Made by a program: the position numbers and the translations under genes | Assembly: GCF_012927125.1 (NCBI RefSeq) | Contig: NZ_JABBFZ010000023.1 | Span: 33,798-97,797, forward strand | Origin: Paraburkholderia antibiotica | Lineage (GTDB): Bacteria; Pseudomonadota; Gammaproteobacteria; Burkholderiales; Burkholderiaceae | Direction: 5' to 3' | Length of the DNA stretch: 64,000 nucleotides | Part shown: piece by piece, positions 44,533-51,664 of the stretch | Position numbering within the stretch: the first letter of the stretch is position 1 | How the letters are laid out: every line of letters starts with the position of its first letter | The notes under the pieces: model-generated | Told to the model about the DNA's origin: nothing | Seen by the model: only the letters and a program-made list of their open reading frames with translations | Database searches by the model: none

Positions 44533-45483
44533 TCACCCGCCGCGCACACCCCGCGTGTTCACGTACAACGAATACAGCCCATGACTCGCGGCCATGAACA
44601 GCCGGTTGCGATGCCGTCCGCCGAAGCACACGTTCGCGCAGCGCTCCGGCAATGCGATGTGACCGAGCGCTTCGCCCTGCGCGGTGAAGACGCGCACGCC
44701 GTCGAGTTCGTCGGTGCCCATGCCCCACCCGCACCACAGATTGCCGTGTACATCGACGCGAAAACCATCGGGCGTGCCTGGGCCCGCGTCGATCAGCACA
44801 CGATTGTTCGATAGCATCGCGCCCGCGCCTTTGCCGTTTGCGTCGACGTCGAACACACGGATCTTGCGTGGCTCGCCGCGCGATTCGACGACATACAGCA
44901 GCGTTTCGTCCGGCGAGAACGCGAGACCGTTCGGACCGAGCACATCGTCGGCGACCATCGATACTTCGCCCGACTGCCCGTCGACCCGATACACGCACGC
45001 GCTCAACTCCGACGCCTGCTGCTCGCCTTCGTAGAAGCTGTCGATGCCGAAGGTCGGATCGGTGAACCAGATCGAGCCGTCCGATTTGACGACCACGTCG
45101 TTCGGCGAGTTGAAGCGCTTGCCCTGATAGCGATCGGCGAGCACGGTGATCGAGCCGTCGTACTCGGTGCGCGTAACGCGGCGCGTCAGGTGCTCGCAGC
45201 TGACGAGGCGCCCTTCGCGATCGCGCGTGTGGCCGTTTGCATTGTTCGACGATTGCCGGAACGTGCTGACCGCGCCGGTCGTTTCGTCCCAGCGCAGGAT
45301 GCGGTCGTTCGGGATGTCGCTCCACAGCAGATAGCGGCCGTCGCCGAACCACACCGGCCCCTCCGACCAGCGCGTGCCCTGATACAGACATTCGACGGAC
45401 GCCGACGCGAGAATCAGCGACCTGAAGCGCGGATCGAATACACGGATGGAGGGATCGGGATAGCGTCGGCTGTGGTCGGTCAT
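44533..45483 (-). CDS. SMP-30/gluconolactonase family lactonase
   Basis: 316 residues, a six-bladed beta-propeller lactonase. Metal-binding residues expected in the family are Glu41 (WSEGPVWF), Asn128 (FNSPNDVVV), Asn185 (GPNGLAFSPD) and Asp239 (GTPDGFRVD). It hydrolyses a sugar lactone to the aldonate used by the dehydratase. Its ATG overlaps the stop of the DapA-like gene (ATGA). The likely substrate, L-arabinono-lactone, is inferred from the operon. Confidence 0.93.
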   Translation of the reverse strand: MTDHSRRYPDPSIRVFDPRFRSLILASASVECLYQGTRWSEGPVWFGDGRYLLWSDIPNDRILRWDETTGAVSTFRQSSNNANGHTRDREGRLVSCEHLTRRVTRTEYDGSITVLADRYQGKRFNSPNDVVVKSDGSIWFTDPTFGIDSFYEGEQQASELSACVYRVDGQSGEVSMVADDVLGPNGLAFSPDETLLYVVESRGEPRKIRVFDVDANGKGAGAMLSNNRVLIDAGPGTPDGFRVDVHGNLWCGWGMGTDELDGVRVFTAQGEALGHIALPERCANVCFGGRHRNRLFMAASHGLYSLYVNTRGVRGG

Positions 45484-46469
45484 GCGGGTGCCTGGGTGTC
45501 GGAGAGAGTTGGGTGGGTGGCGGCGAACGCGCGTTCGAGGGCGAGCAGCGTTTGCGCGGTCTGCGCGATCTTCGCATGATGCTCGGCGGGCGTCGAACTG
45601 AGCAGTGGCAGCAGCGGCCCCATGTCGGCGAGGCCCGACAACGTGAGCGCGTCGTGCAGTACGCGGATCAGTGAAATCCGCTCGCGCAGGGTTTCGAGCG
45701 GCAAAAATGCATCGTATAGACGTTGCGCGATGTCGCTCTCCGCGCGCTCCCCCCTCTGGACGCCGCGGCCGCCTTGCACGGCACGTAGCAGCGCCATCGC
45801 CATGCGCGGCGCGAGACAGCCGGAACCGGTCGTCCACGCGGCAAGGCCGAATTCGCGCAGATGCACGAGCGCCGGCCGCTCGCCCATGCCCGACACAACC
45901 TTCGTCGCCGGCACACTTTGCAGCAGCCGACGCAGATAGGGATCGTGCGCCGGATCGTCGCGCGCGATCGCGTATTTGATCGCGCAGAGCGTGCCGCGGT
46001 CGATCAGCCGCGCGAGCGCATCGACGTCGAGGTAGTTCTCACTCTTGATATACAGCGTGAGCGGCATGCCCGCGATATCCGCGATGCGTGCGAGTCCCGC
46101 CTCGATGCCGTCGGACGTCGTGAAGCCGCCGAGCGGCAGCACCATGGCGGTCCGATAGCGGGTCTGCGCGAGGATGCGCGCCTGGTCGAGCATCTTGCCG
46201 TAATCGGGGCCCAGCGCCGGGATCACACGGGTCGCGGGACTCGCGGCGTCGGCCAGCATGTCCAGCAGCTCGCGATATTCGCTGACCGCGACGTGATAGA
46301 GGTTCGCGTTGCCGCCATACAGCAGCGTGCGCACGCCGCCCGCCTCGATATGGCGGATCAATGCGAGATTCTGCGTGGGCTCGAGCGTGTAGTCGGCGCG
46401 GCGCGCAAGCGGCGGCACCGCCATGACCGACGCGGCGAACTCGCCGTCATGGAGCGGAGATTCGTTCAT
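45480..46469 (-). CDS. DapA/DHDPS-family lyase or dehydratase (probable 2-keto-3-deoxy-aldonate enzyme)
   Basis: 329 residues, TIM barrel of the NAL/DHDPS family. The Schiff-base Lys is Lys165 (LCAIKYAIARDD). The usual Tyr region reads LPLTLYIKSENYL, with Tyr140 preserved. GGVRTLLYGGNANLYHVAVSEYRELLD is the early GGNANLYHL-like block. Family members act on 2-keto-3-deoxy acids: some dehydrate L-2-keto-3-deoxyarabonate to 2-oxoglutarate semialdehyde, others cleave by aldol reaction. It is the first gene of the operon. ATG 46469 chosen (MNESPLHDGE). Confidence 0.88.
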   Translation of the reverse strand: MNESPLHDGEFAASVMAVPPLARRADYTLEPTQNLALIRHIEAGGVRTLLYGGNANLYHVAVSEYRELLDMLADAASPATRVIPALGPDYGKMLDQARILAQTRYRTAMVLPLGGFTTSDGIEAGLARIADIAGMPLTLYIKSENYLDVDALARLIDRGTLCAIKYAIARDDPAHDPYLRRLLQSVPATKVVSGMGERPALVHLREFGLAAWTTGSGCLAPRMAMALLRAVQGGRGVQRGERAESDIAQRLYDAFLPLETLRERISLIRVLHDALTLSGLADMGPLLPLLSSTPAEHHAKIAQTAQTLLALERAFAATHPTLSDTQAPA

Positions 46470-46528
46470 GATCAGTCCACGCGAAGTCGACGAAGAACCA
46501 GGATTTTTACGGTAGCATCGAGGCTCAA

Positions 46529-46543
46529 AGTTGTCAAACAACT
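46529..46543. promoter_or_regulatory. candidate FadR-family (GntR/FCD) operator
   Basis: AGTTGTCAAACAACT is a perfect inverted repeat. Its core TTGTCAAACAA matches the FadR-subfamily pattern T-N-G-T-N3-A-C-N-A exactly. It lies 60-75 bp upstream of the first gene of the aldonate operon. A FadR-type regulator is encoded at 48941-49630, and a related partial element is at 44314-44325. Binding is inferred. Confidence 0.55.
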
Positions 46544-46998
46544 GACATGGCCGATGTGGACCCTTGTTTGGAGATATGTGCTTAAGGGCCGGAACAGGCA
46601 GCCCTCGAATCGCCAAACCTTCTTTTGTATGACAATAGAAGCTGCACGCGGGAGGCCGCATCCGACACGACTGTTTTCCGACATTTGGGATAAACAGATA
46701 CGCGCGGGGATTAAGCTATCTGCAAGATAATCGTGCAAATACGATTAACGAGAGAGGTATCCGGAAATAATGCGGTCAATGAAACACCTTAAAATGCCAT
46801 CATTGCCAGAAAATTAGCCGTTGTAATCGCCGATGAAACTCGGATGAGCTAAAGACTTATATCAATGGGCATAATGCGCCGCGAGGCAGCTGGCGTCTCC
46901 GTCCATTCAGCGGGGGAATCCAGGGCGTTGCGATTCAATTTTTAGTGATAAATTACCCCGGATAAAACAAGCAGGCGGAACATCTGCCTGCAATTAAC

Positions 46999-47017
46999 CG
47001 CAAATGGGTTGTTTGCG
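46999..47017. promoter_or_regulatory. inverted repeat upstream of luxR
   Basis: CGCAAA and TTTGCG arms are separated by 7 bp. It ends 20 bp before the luxR start, where a repressor or activator could act. Identity of the binder unknown. Confidence 0.4.
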
Positions 47018-47036
47018 AGCCTGAGAGAGTCAAAAA

Positions 47037-47765
47037 TTGTCGCTACATTTTATCGAGCAGATGGCACCGCTACTGGACGCCGCCGACGAGGCGGAATGGT
47101 TCGGCGCGATCGCGGACCTCGCCGAGACATGGGGCTTCGACAGGATTCTGATCGCGATGCTGCCGCGCCCGACCATGCGCCTCGAAGACGCGTACCTGCG
47201 CAGCACCTATGCGCCGGCATGGCGCCAGACATACGACGACGCGGGAATGGTCCATTTCGATCCGACGGTTGCGCATTGTCTGTCGCGCTCCGCGCCGCTG
47301 ATCTGGACGCCGGACATTTTCTCGACTGCCGAGCAGCAATCCCTTTATGAGGAAGCACGCTCGTATGGCCTGCGCTCGGGGGTGTCGCTACCGATCCACG
47401 GGCCCAACCAGGAAGCCGGCATGATGTGCTTCGTCAACGACAACATGCCGTCCGACGGATTCCGGCGTGATGTGAACGCCGCATTGCCAAGCCTGGTGTT
47501 ATTGCGCGATCTGGTGATGGACACCAGCAAGCGCCATCTGAATTCGCACGCTCAGACCTTGTTGCCCAAGCTCACGCCGCGCGAGCGTGAATGTCTGAAA
47601 TGGACCGCACGCGGCAAATCCACCTGGGAGATATCCCACATCCTGAATTGTTCGGAAGCCGTAGTGAACTTCCACATGAAGAACATCAGGACGAAATTCG
47701 GCGTGAATTCGCGGCGTGCGGCCGCCGTGATTGCGGCCCAGCTAGGTCTTATTGACCCGGGTTGA
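47037..47765 (+). CDS. LuxR-type quorum-sensing regulator (BraR-like)
   Basis: 242 residues. The autoinducer-binding domain shows the usual residues Trp62, Tyr66, Asp75-Pro76 and Trp90 (W-x3-Y, FDPTV, PLIW). The C-terminal LuxR helix-turn-helix spans about 175-240 (LTPRERECLKWTARGKSTWEISHILNCSEAVVNFHMKNI). It starts at a TTG (47037) with GAGAGAG upstream; no better ATG precedes the conserved start. The gene overlaps the convergent rsaL by 17 bp. Order luxR-rsaL-luxI is that of the BraI/R systems in Paraburkholderia, so braR is a fair name but is not proved. Confidence 0.92.
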   Translation: MSLHFIEQMAPLLDAADEAEWFGAIADLAETWGFDRILIAMLPRPTMRLEDAYLRSTYAPAWRQTYDDAGMVHFDPTVAHCLSRSAPLIWTPDIFSTAEQQSLYEEARSYGLRSGVSLPIHGPNQEAGMMCFVNDNMPSDGFRRDVNAALPSLVLLRDLVMDTSKRHLNSHAQTLLPKLTPRERECLKWTARGKSTWEISHILNCSEAVVNFHMKNIRTKFGVNSRRAAAVIAAQLGLIDPG

Positions 47766-48066
47766 GCAGCGCGGCGGCGTCGCGGCTGTACATCACGCGT
47801 TCGGCGCGACCCAGATCGGCGTCGGACACGGTCTTCGTGAAATACAGACCCAGCAGGATCGAGACCGGTGCCGGAATCTCCGCGCCCGATTCGAAGCGGC
47901 TACCGCGCGATTGCGTCACACCGAAACGAGCCCAGAAGCGGCGCTGGCTTTCCTTTTTCTTCTTCCGGTAGGCGATGATCAGGACGCGGTCCACTGCCGA
48001 GGAAACCTCCGAGGGACGTGCCGGGAGGTGGGTCTGCGGTTGCCAGTGATTGTCAAGAAGTTCCAT
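47749..48066 (-). CDS. rsaL: RsaL-like repressor of the acyl-HSL synthase gene
   Basis: 105 residues. Residues about 30-75 (VLIIAYRKKKKESQRRFWARFGVTQSRGSRFESG) form a helix-turn-helix seen in RsaL/Cro-like regulators. Gene order (between luxR and luxI, opposite strand) is the hallmark of RsaL, which in Pseudomonas and Paraburkholderia represses the luxI gene and so balances the signal. AAGG precedes the ATG. Its 3' end overlaps luxR by 17 bp. Confidence 0.88.
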   Translation of the reverse strand: MELLDNHWQPQTHLPARPSEVSSAVDRVLIIAYRKKKKESQRRFWARFGVTQSRGSRFESGAEIPAPVSILLGLYFTKTVSDADLGRAERVMYSRDAAALLNPGQ

Positions 48067-48129
48067 TTTCGAGCCTTGTAGGTTATTGGCGGATACATGT
48101 TTGAATTCTGCGTTACCCGATAAGCATCC

Positions 48130-48153
48130 ACACCTATCCAGGTAGGTAGGTGT
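48130..48153. promoter_or_regulatory. lux-box-like palindrome in the luxI promoter
   Basis: Arms ACACCTA and TAGGTGT are exact inverted repeats, with 10 bp between them, in a 24-bp element. It ends 66 bp before the luxI start, a usual place for a LuxR-activated lux box. An AT-rich palindrome-like stretch around 48160-48180 (AAAATGCATAAGTTTT) follows and could be the RsaL site. Binding is inferred. Confidence 0.6.
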
Positions 48154-48219
48154 CGGAAGGATTCAAAATGCATAAGTTTTCCTGAGTACTGGCAACCCCA
48201 ACACGTTCAGGAGAACGTC

Positions 48220-48813
48220 ATGCACACAACGATCCGTATTGGAATGCGGCAGGAATTCGACAACGAGCTCATCAACGAGATGTATCGCCTACGGGCGCGG
48301 GTGTTTCACGGCCGGCTCGGCTGGGAGATCCCGACCATCGCGGGGATGGAAATCGACGGCTACGATGCACTCAGCCCTCACTACATGCTGATTCAGGACG
48401 AAAAGCAGTGTGTACGCGGCTGTTGGCGACTGATGCCGACAGAAGGGCCCAACATGCTGAAGGACACTTTCCCGCAGCTACTGCACGGCGCAGCCGCGCC
48501 GGTCGGGCGGCACATCTGGGAACTGAGCCGCTGGGCCATCGAAACGGGTGGAGAAGAACAGTCGTTTGGTTTCACGGATATGACCATCCGCGCGATTCAG
48601 GAAGTCATGCGCTTCGCCCAGCGTATGGGCATCACGCATTACGTGACGGTCACCACCACGCCGATCGAACGGATGCTGCGCCGGGCCGGCCTCGATATCA
48701 GCCGGCTCGGCGAGCCGCTGCAGATCGGTGTCGAAAGGGCCGTAGCGCTGGATGTCGCGGTGAGCGAAAAAACCCTGACCTCGCTGTTTGGGCCAGTCGC
48801 CGCAGCGGCGTAA
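48220..48813 (+). CDS. LuxI-type acyl-homoserine lactone synthase (BraI-like)
   Basis: 197 residues. All eight core LuxI residues are present: Arg25, Phe29, Trp35, Asp46, Asp49, Arg70, Glu101 and Arg104 (WELSRWAIE). It makes an acyl-HSL from SAM and acyl-ACP. BraI homologues in Paraburkholderia make 3-oxo-C14-HSL; the chain length here is not readable. AGGAGA lies before the ATG. It is preceded by a lux-box-like palindrome. Confidence 0.94.
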   Translation: MHTTIRIGMRQEFDNELINEMYRLRARVFHGRLGWEIPTIAGMEIDGYDALSPHYMLIQDEKQCVRGCWRLMPTEGPNMLKDTFPQLLHGAAAPVGRHIWELSRWAIETGGEEQSFGFTDMTIRAIQEVMRFAQRMGITHYVTVTTTPIERMLRRAGLDISRLGEPLQIGVERAVALDVAVSEKTLTSLFGPVAAAA

Positions 48814-48940
48814 ACGGAAGTCTGATCCGGGAGTCTGTTCCAGATTTGATCTCAACCAGGTTGCCACCTGACGACGTTTAGCCGCAGCGTGTGCGCGCCG
48901 CGCTCCCCGACCGTGACAACCTGACCACGCGCGTGCCGAT

Positions 48941-49630
48941 TCAGGAACCGAACATCCGTTCGAGCGCATTCTGGAGATGCGCGCGCATCGCTTCCTCCGC
49001 CCCCGCCGCATCTCCGCGGCGGATTGCGTCGAGCACCGCCATGTGCTCGTCCTGCACCAGCCGCTGCCGCTCGACCGTCTTCACCAGCGACAGATTGCGC
49101 GACAGGTTCATGCTGAACAGAATCTGCTCCTCGATGAACGACATCACTGTGATGAAAAACGGGTTCTTCGACGCCCGCGCGACCGCCAGATGGAACATGA
49201 AGTCGTCGTGCGCACCAATTCCCTGCGCCTCGATGATGCGCTCGAGCTCCTCCCACGCGTGCTGGATCGCCGCGATGTCGTCGGCGTCGGCCTTCAGCGC
49301 GGCCTGGGCGGCCGCTCCCGCTTCGGTCACGATGCGAAATTCATAGCAGCGGCGGATATCGGACAGCGTTTCGAGCGGCGCAAACCGGCGCACGTCCGGA
49401 TCGGGCCGCCGGGCGACCGTCGTGCCCGAACCGTGCCGCGTCGTGATGATGCCGTCCGCCCGCAGTCGCGCCAGCGCTTCGCGCACCGTCGGCCGCGAGG
49501 TCGCGAAGCGCTCGGCCAACGCGTGCTCGGTCGGCAAACGCTCGCCTTCCTTGTATTCGCCCTCGAGGATACGGTTGAGAATGTCGCCGTAGATCTGGTC
49601 GGGCAAGCCCTTGGTTTTACGATCGTTCAT
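48941..49630 (-). CDS. FadR-family (GntR/FCD) transcriptional regulator
   Basis: 229 residues. Winged helix-turn-helix at about 10-75 (LPTEHALAERFATSRPTVREALARLRADGIITTRHGSGT), then a helical FCD ligand-binding domain (about 95-225) with metal-type His/Asp residues (HDDFMFHLAVARASKNPF). FCD proteins sense carboxylates and sugar acids. The aldonate operon with FadR-type sites lies 2.5 kb away, past the quorum-sensing genes, so it is a candidate repressor of it. Its own promoter region shows no clear site. Confidence 0.92.
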   Translation of the reverse strand: MNDRKTKGLPDQIYGDILNRILEGEYKEGERLPTEHALAERFATSRPTVREALARLRADGIITTRHGSGTTVARRPDPDVRRFAPLETLSDIRRCYEFRIVTEAGAAAQAALKADADDIAAIQHAWEELERIIEAQGIGAHDDFMFHLAVARASKNPFFITVMSFIEEQILFSMNLSRNLSLVKTVERQRLVQDEHMAVLDAIRRGDAAGAEEAMRAHLQNALERMFGS

Positions 49631-49770
49631 CAGCGGACTGGGCAGCTTGTCTGAATATGGCCTGATTGTAAGGGCAACCCTATTACGGCTTCAGAAACTT
49701 ATGCGCGCGGTATCGGATGCCCCACCCATCGTCGCAACGGCTGTTCGGCACCTGAATATTTGACGAATGT

Positions 49771-49784
49771 TTGATTTACATCCT
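49771..49784. promoter_or_regulatory. FNR/ANR-box-like site before the usp gene
   Basis: TTGATTTACATCCT matches the FNR consensus TTGAT-N4-ATCAA at the first half and the ATC of the second. It is centred about 115 bp before the usp start. The FNR-type regulator itself is encoded 0.8 kb downstream. Confidence 0.55.
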
Positions 49785-49894
49785 GGTTCAGTGCATCTTT
49801 TCTGGCGATCATCTAAGCTTCGTTGGTATAAAAGATCAATAAACCCTGCCGTGGCAATCATTGCGGCAGATGCACTTTCAGACGTGGAGCCGAT

Positions 49895-50362
49895 ATGTAC
49901 ACACGCATTCTTGTAGCGGTCGACGGCAGCAACACCTCACGCCGTGCGTTCGAAGCGGCACTCGATCTCGCCCAAACCAACGGCGCCGTGCTGCGGCCGT
50001 TCTATGTCGTCGAAAATACGCCGATGTACTTCGAGGCGCCCGGCTACGACCCGTCGATTCTGCGCACCCGGCTGGTCGAGGAAGGCCAGGAGCTCCGCGC
50101 CGAATTCTCGAAGGCGATGGCCGACAAGGGCGTGAAAGGCGATCCGGCGGTGTCCGAAGCCTCATCGCTCGGCGATGTCTCGGAAATCGTGCTGCAAGCC
50201 GCCGCCGAATTCAACGCCGACCTGCTCGTCATGGGCACGCATGGCCGGCGCGGTTTCCAGCGGCTGATTCTTGGCAGCGTCGCCGAGCGCTGCGTGCGTC
50301 AGGCCACGCTGCCGGTGCTGCTGATTCCGTCGGCGGCCGGCACGGACAAGGAACCCGCCTGA
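49895..50362 (+). CDS. universal stress protein, UspA family
   Basis: 155 residues. The nucleotide-binding motif G-x2-G-x9-G-S is present as Gly114, Gly117 and Gly127-Ser128 (GTHGRRGFQRLILGS), so it probably binds ATP. The start ILVAVDGSNTSRRAFEAALDLA is typical. GGAG precedes the ATG. An FNR-like box lies upstream and an FNR-like gene downstream, so induction under low oxygen is likely. Confidence 0.93.
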   Translation: MYTRILVAVDGSNTSRRAFEAALDLAQTNGAVLRPFYVVENTPMYFEAPGYDPSILRTRLVEEGQELRAEFSKAMADKGVKGDPAVSEASSLGDVSEIVLQAAAEFNADLLVMGTHGRRGFQRLILGSVAERCVRQATLPVLLIPSAAGTDKEPA

Positions 50363-50593
50363 TTTTTCCATTTCGCACGGGGCAACGCGCCACGCGTCGC
50401 CCCGCCCCGGCGAGCCGCCGTCCCGGTCGATGCAACTCATCGGCACTACCCAGCGGCTCCCTTTCCCACTCCCGTCAAAGCGCACTCCGTCGCTCAGGAC
50501 ACCTGACAGCCGGACGCGTCACTTTGCCGCCAGTTGCGCGTCATAGCGGATGGGACAATCTACTCATACGCTAACAATAAGCGCGTGCAGATC

Positions 50594-51397
50594 ATGCTGA
50601 CTCCGACCCAACCTCGTCCGATAACCCCGTCCTCCGGCAGTACCGAGCACACCACCGTTTCGCCGCCCACGCGCGGTACCCGCCAGAGCCCACCGCCCCG
50701 CGCGGCCACGCGCACCGCGGCGCGCTGCTCGAGTTGCTCGATGCGCCTGCTATGCATGCCGCAGGGCCTGTCGGCGGACGAATTGTCGAAGCTCGAAACG
50801 CTCATCTGCTCCGCGCGCTCGGTGCAGCGCGGCGAAGCGCTGTATCGCAGCGGCGACCGCTTCGACAGCATCTACGCGGTGCGTTCCGGCTCGATGAAAA
50901 CGGTGATGATCCACCGTGACGGTCGTGAGCAGGTCACCGGCCTGCGCCTCGCCGGCGAGGCGCTCGGGCTCGACGGCATCAGCGCGGACGTGCATGCCTG
51001 CAGCGCGGTCGCGCTCGAGGACAGCACGGTCTGCATCATCCCTTACAGCCCGCTGAAGCTGCTGTGCCGCGAAATCAGCTCGATGCAGGACCGGATGCAC
51101 AAGCTGCTCGGCGCGCAGATCGTCAGCGAGGCCGCTCAGATGATGGTGCTCGGCTCGCTGTCCGCCGACGAGCGCGTCGCCGCGTTCCTGCTCGACGTGT
51201 CGCAACGCAATGCGCAGCGCGGCTACTCGTGGTCGGAATTCAATCTGCGCATGACGCGCGAGGACATGGGTAGCTATCTCGGCATGACGCTCGAAACCGT
51301 CAGCCGCACCCTGTCAAGATTTCAAAAGCGCGGCCTGATCGACACACAGGGCAAGCACATCCGGATCGTCGATCTCGAAGGTCTGCGGCAGGTTTAA
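50594..51397 (+). CDS. Crp/Fnr-family regulator with Fe-S cysteines (FNR/ANR-like)
   Basis: 267 residues. N-terminal cysteines Cys45, Cys48 and Cys54 (C-x2-C-x5-C) with Cys136 (DVHACSAV) form the [4Fe-4S] ligand pattern of oxygen-sensing FNR. The C-terminal helix-turn-helix reads EDMGSYLGMTLETVSRTLSRFQ, with Glu, Ser and Arg that recognise TTGAT. Residues 1-40 are a Thr/Pro-rich extension not seen in E. coli FNR. ATG 50594 used; the ribosome site is weak, and a TTG at 50534 would add 20 residues. Confidence 0.93.
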   Translation: MLTPTQPRPITPSSGSTEHTTVSPPTRGTRQSPPPRAATRTAARCSSCSMRLLCMPQGLSADELSKLETLICSARSVQRGEALYRSGDRFDSIYAVRSGSMKTVMIHRDGREQVTGLRLAGEALGLDGISADVHACSAVALEDSTVCIIPYSPLKLLCREISSMQDRMHKLLGAQIVSEAAQMMVLGSLSADERVAAFLLDVSQRNAQRGYSWSEFNLRMTREDMGSYLGMTLETVSRTLSRFQKRGLIDTQGKHIRIVDLEGLRQV

Positions 51398-51582
51398 ACG
51401 CATCTGACAGCCGGCGGACGGGTCCGTCCGGCGTGGCCCCACGTGGTCACCTCATCCAATCGAGCCGCGCTGCCGGTGTTGTCCGACCGGTTCCCGCGCG
51501 GCCCGTCCCCCACATTCATTTCGCCTTGGCATGGCTCCTGCGACCGGGTAGAGTCTTTGGATTGTTCCCCGCAGTAGCCGTG

Positions 51583-51647
51583 TTGCATGGAGCCCAGGCA
51601 GGCGCTGGAGCGCTAGCTTGGGTCGACCGCTTTGCATGGGACCCAGG
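51583..51647 (+). repeat. two 16-bp direct repeats in the leader of the EgtB-like gene
   Basis: TTGCATGGAGCCCAGG (51583-51598) and TTGCATGGGACCCAGG (51632-51647) match in 14 of 16 positions, 49 bp apart. The second ends 17 bp before the start codon. A less exact third copy begins near 51527 (TTGGCATGGCTCC). A GCGC-TGGA-GCGC hairpin lies between. A binding site or RNA leader is possible. Confidence 0.6.
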
Positions 51648-51664
51648 TAAGGAGACCCGGCGAA

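Larger units (their letters stand above)
46470..47036. other. divergent control region: aldonate operon and luxR
   Basis: 567 bp between two divergent genes, more AT-rich than the flanks. It holds the FadR-type operator candidate at 46529-46543 close to the aldonate operon, and an inverted repeat at 46999-47017 just before luxR. No gene is seen. Confidence 0.5.

Noticed and set aside
44510..45577. 355-residue minus-strand frame overlapping the SMP-30 gene
   Set aside because: Alternative frame of the lactonase gene; Arg-rich and without motifs.
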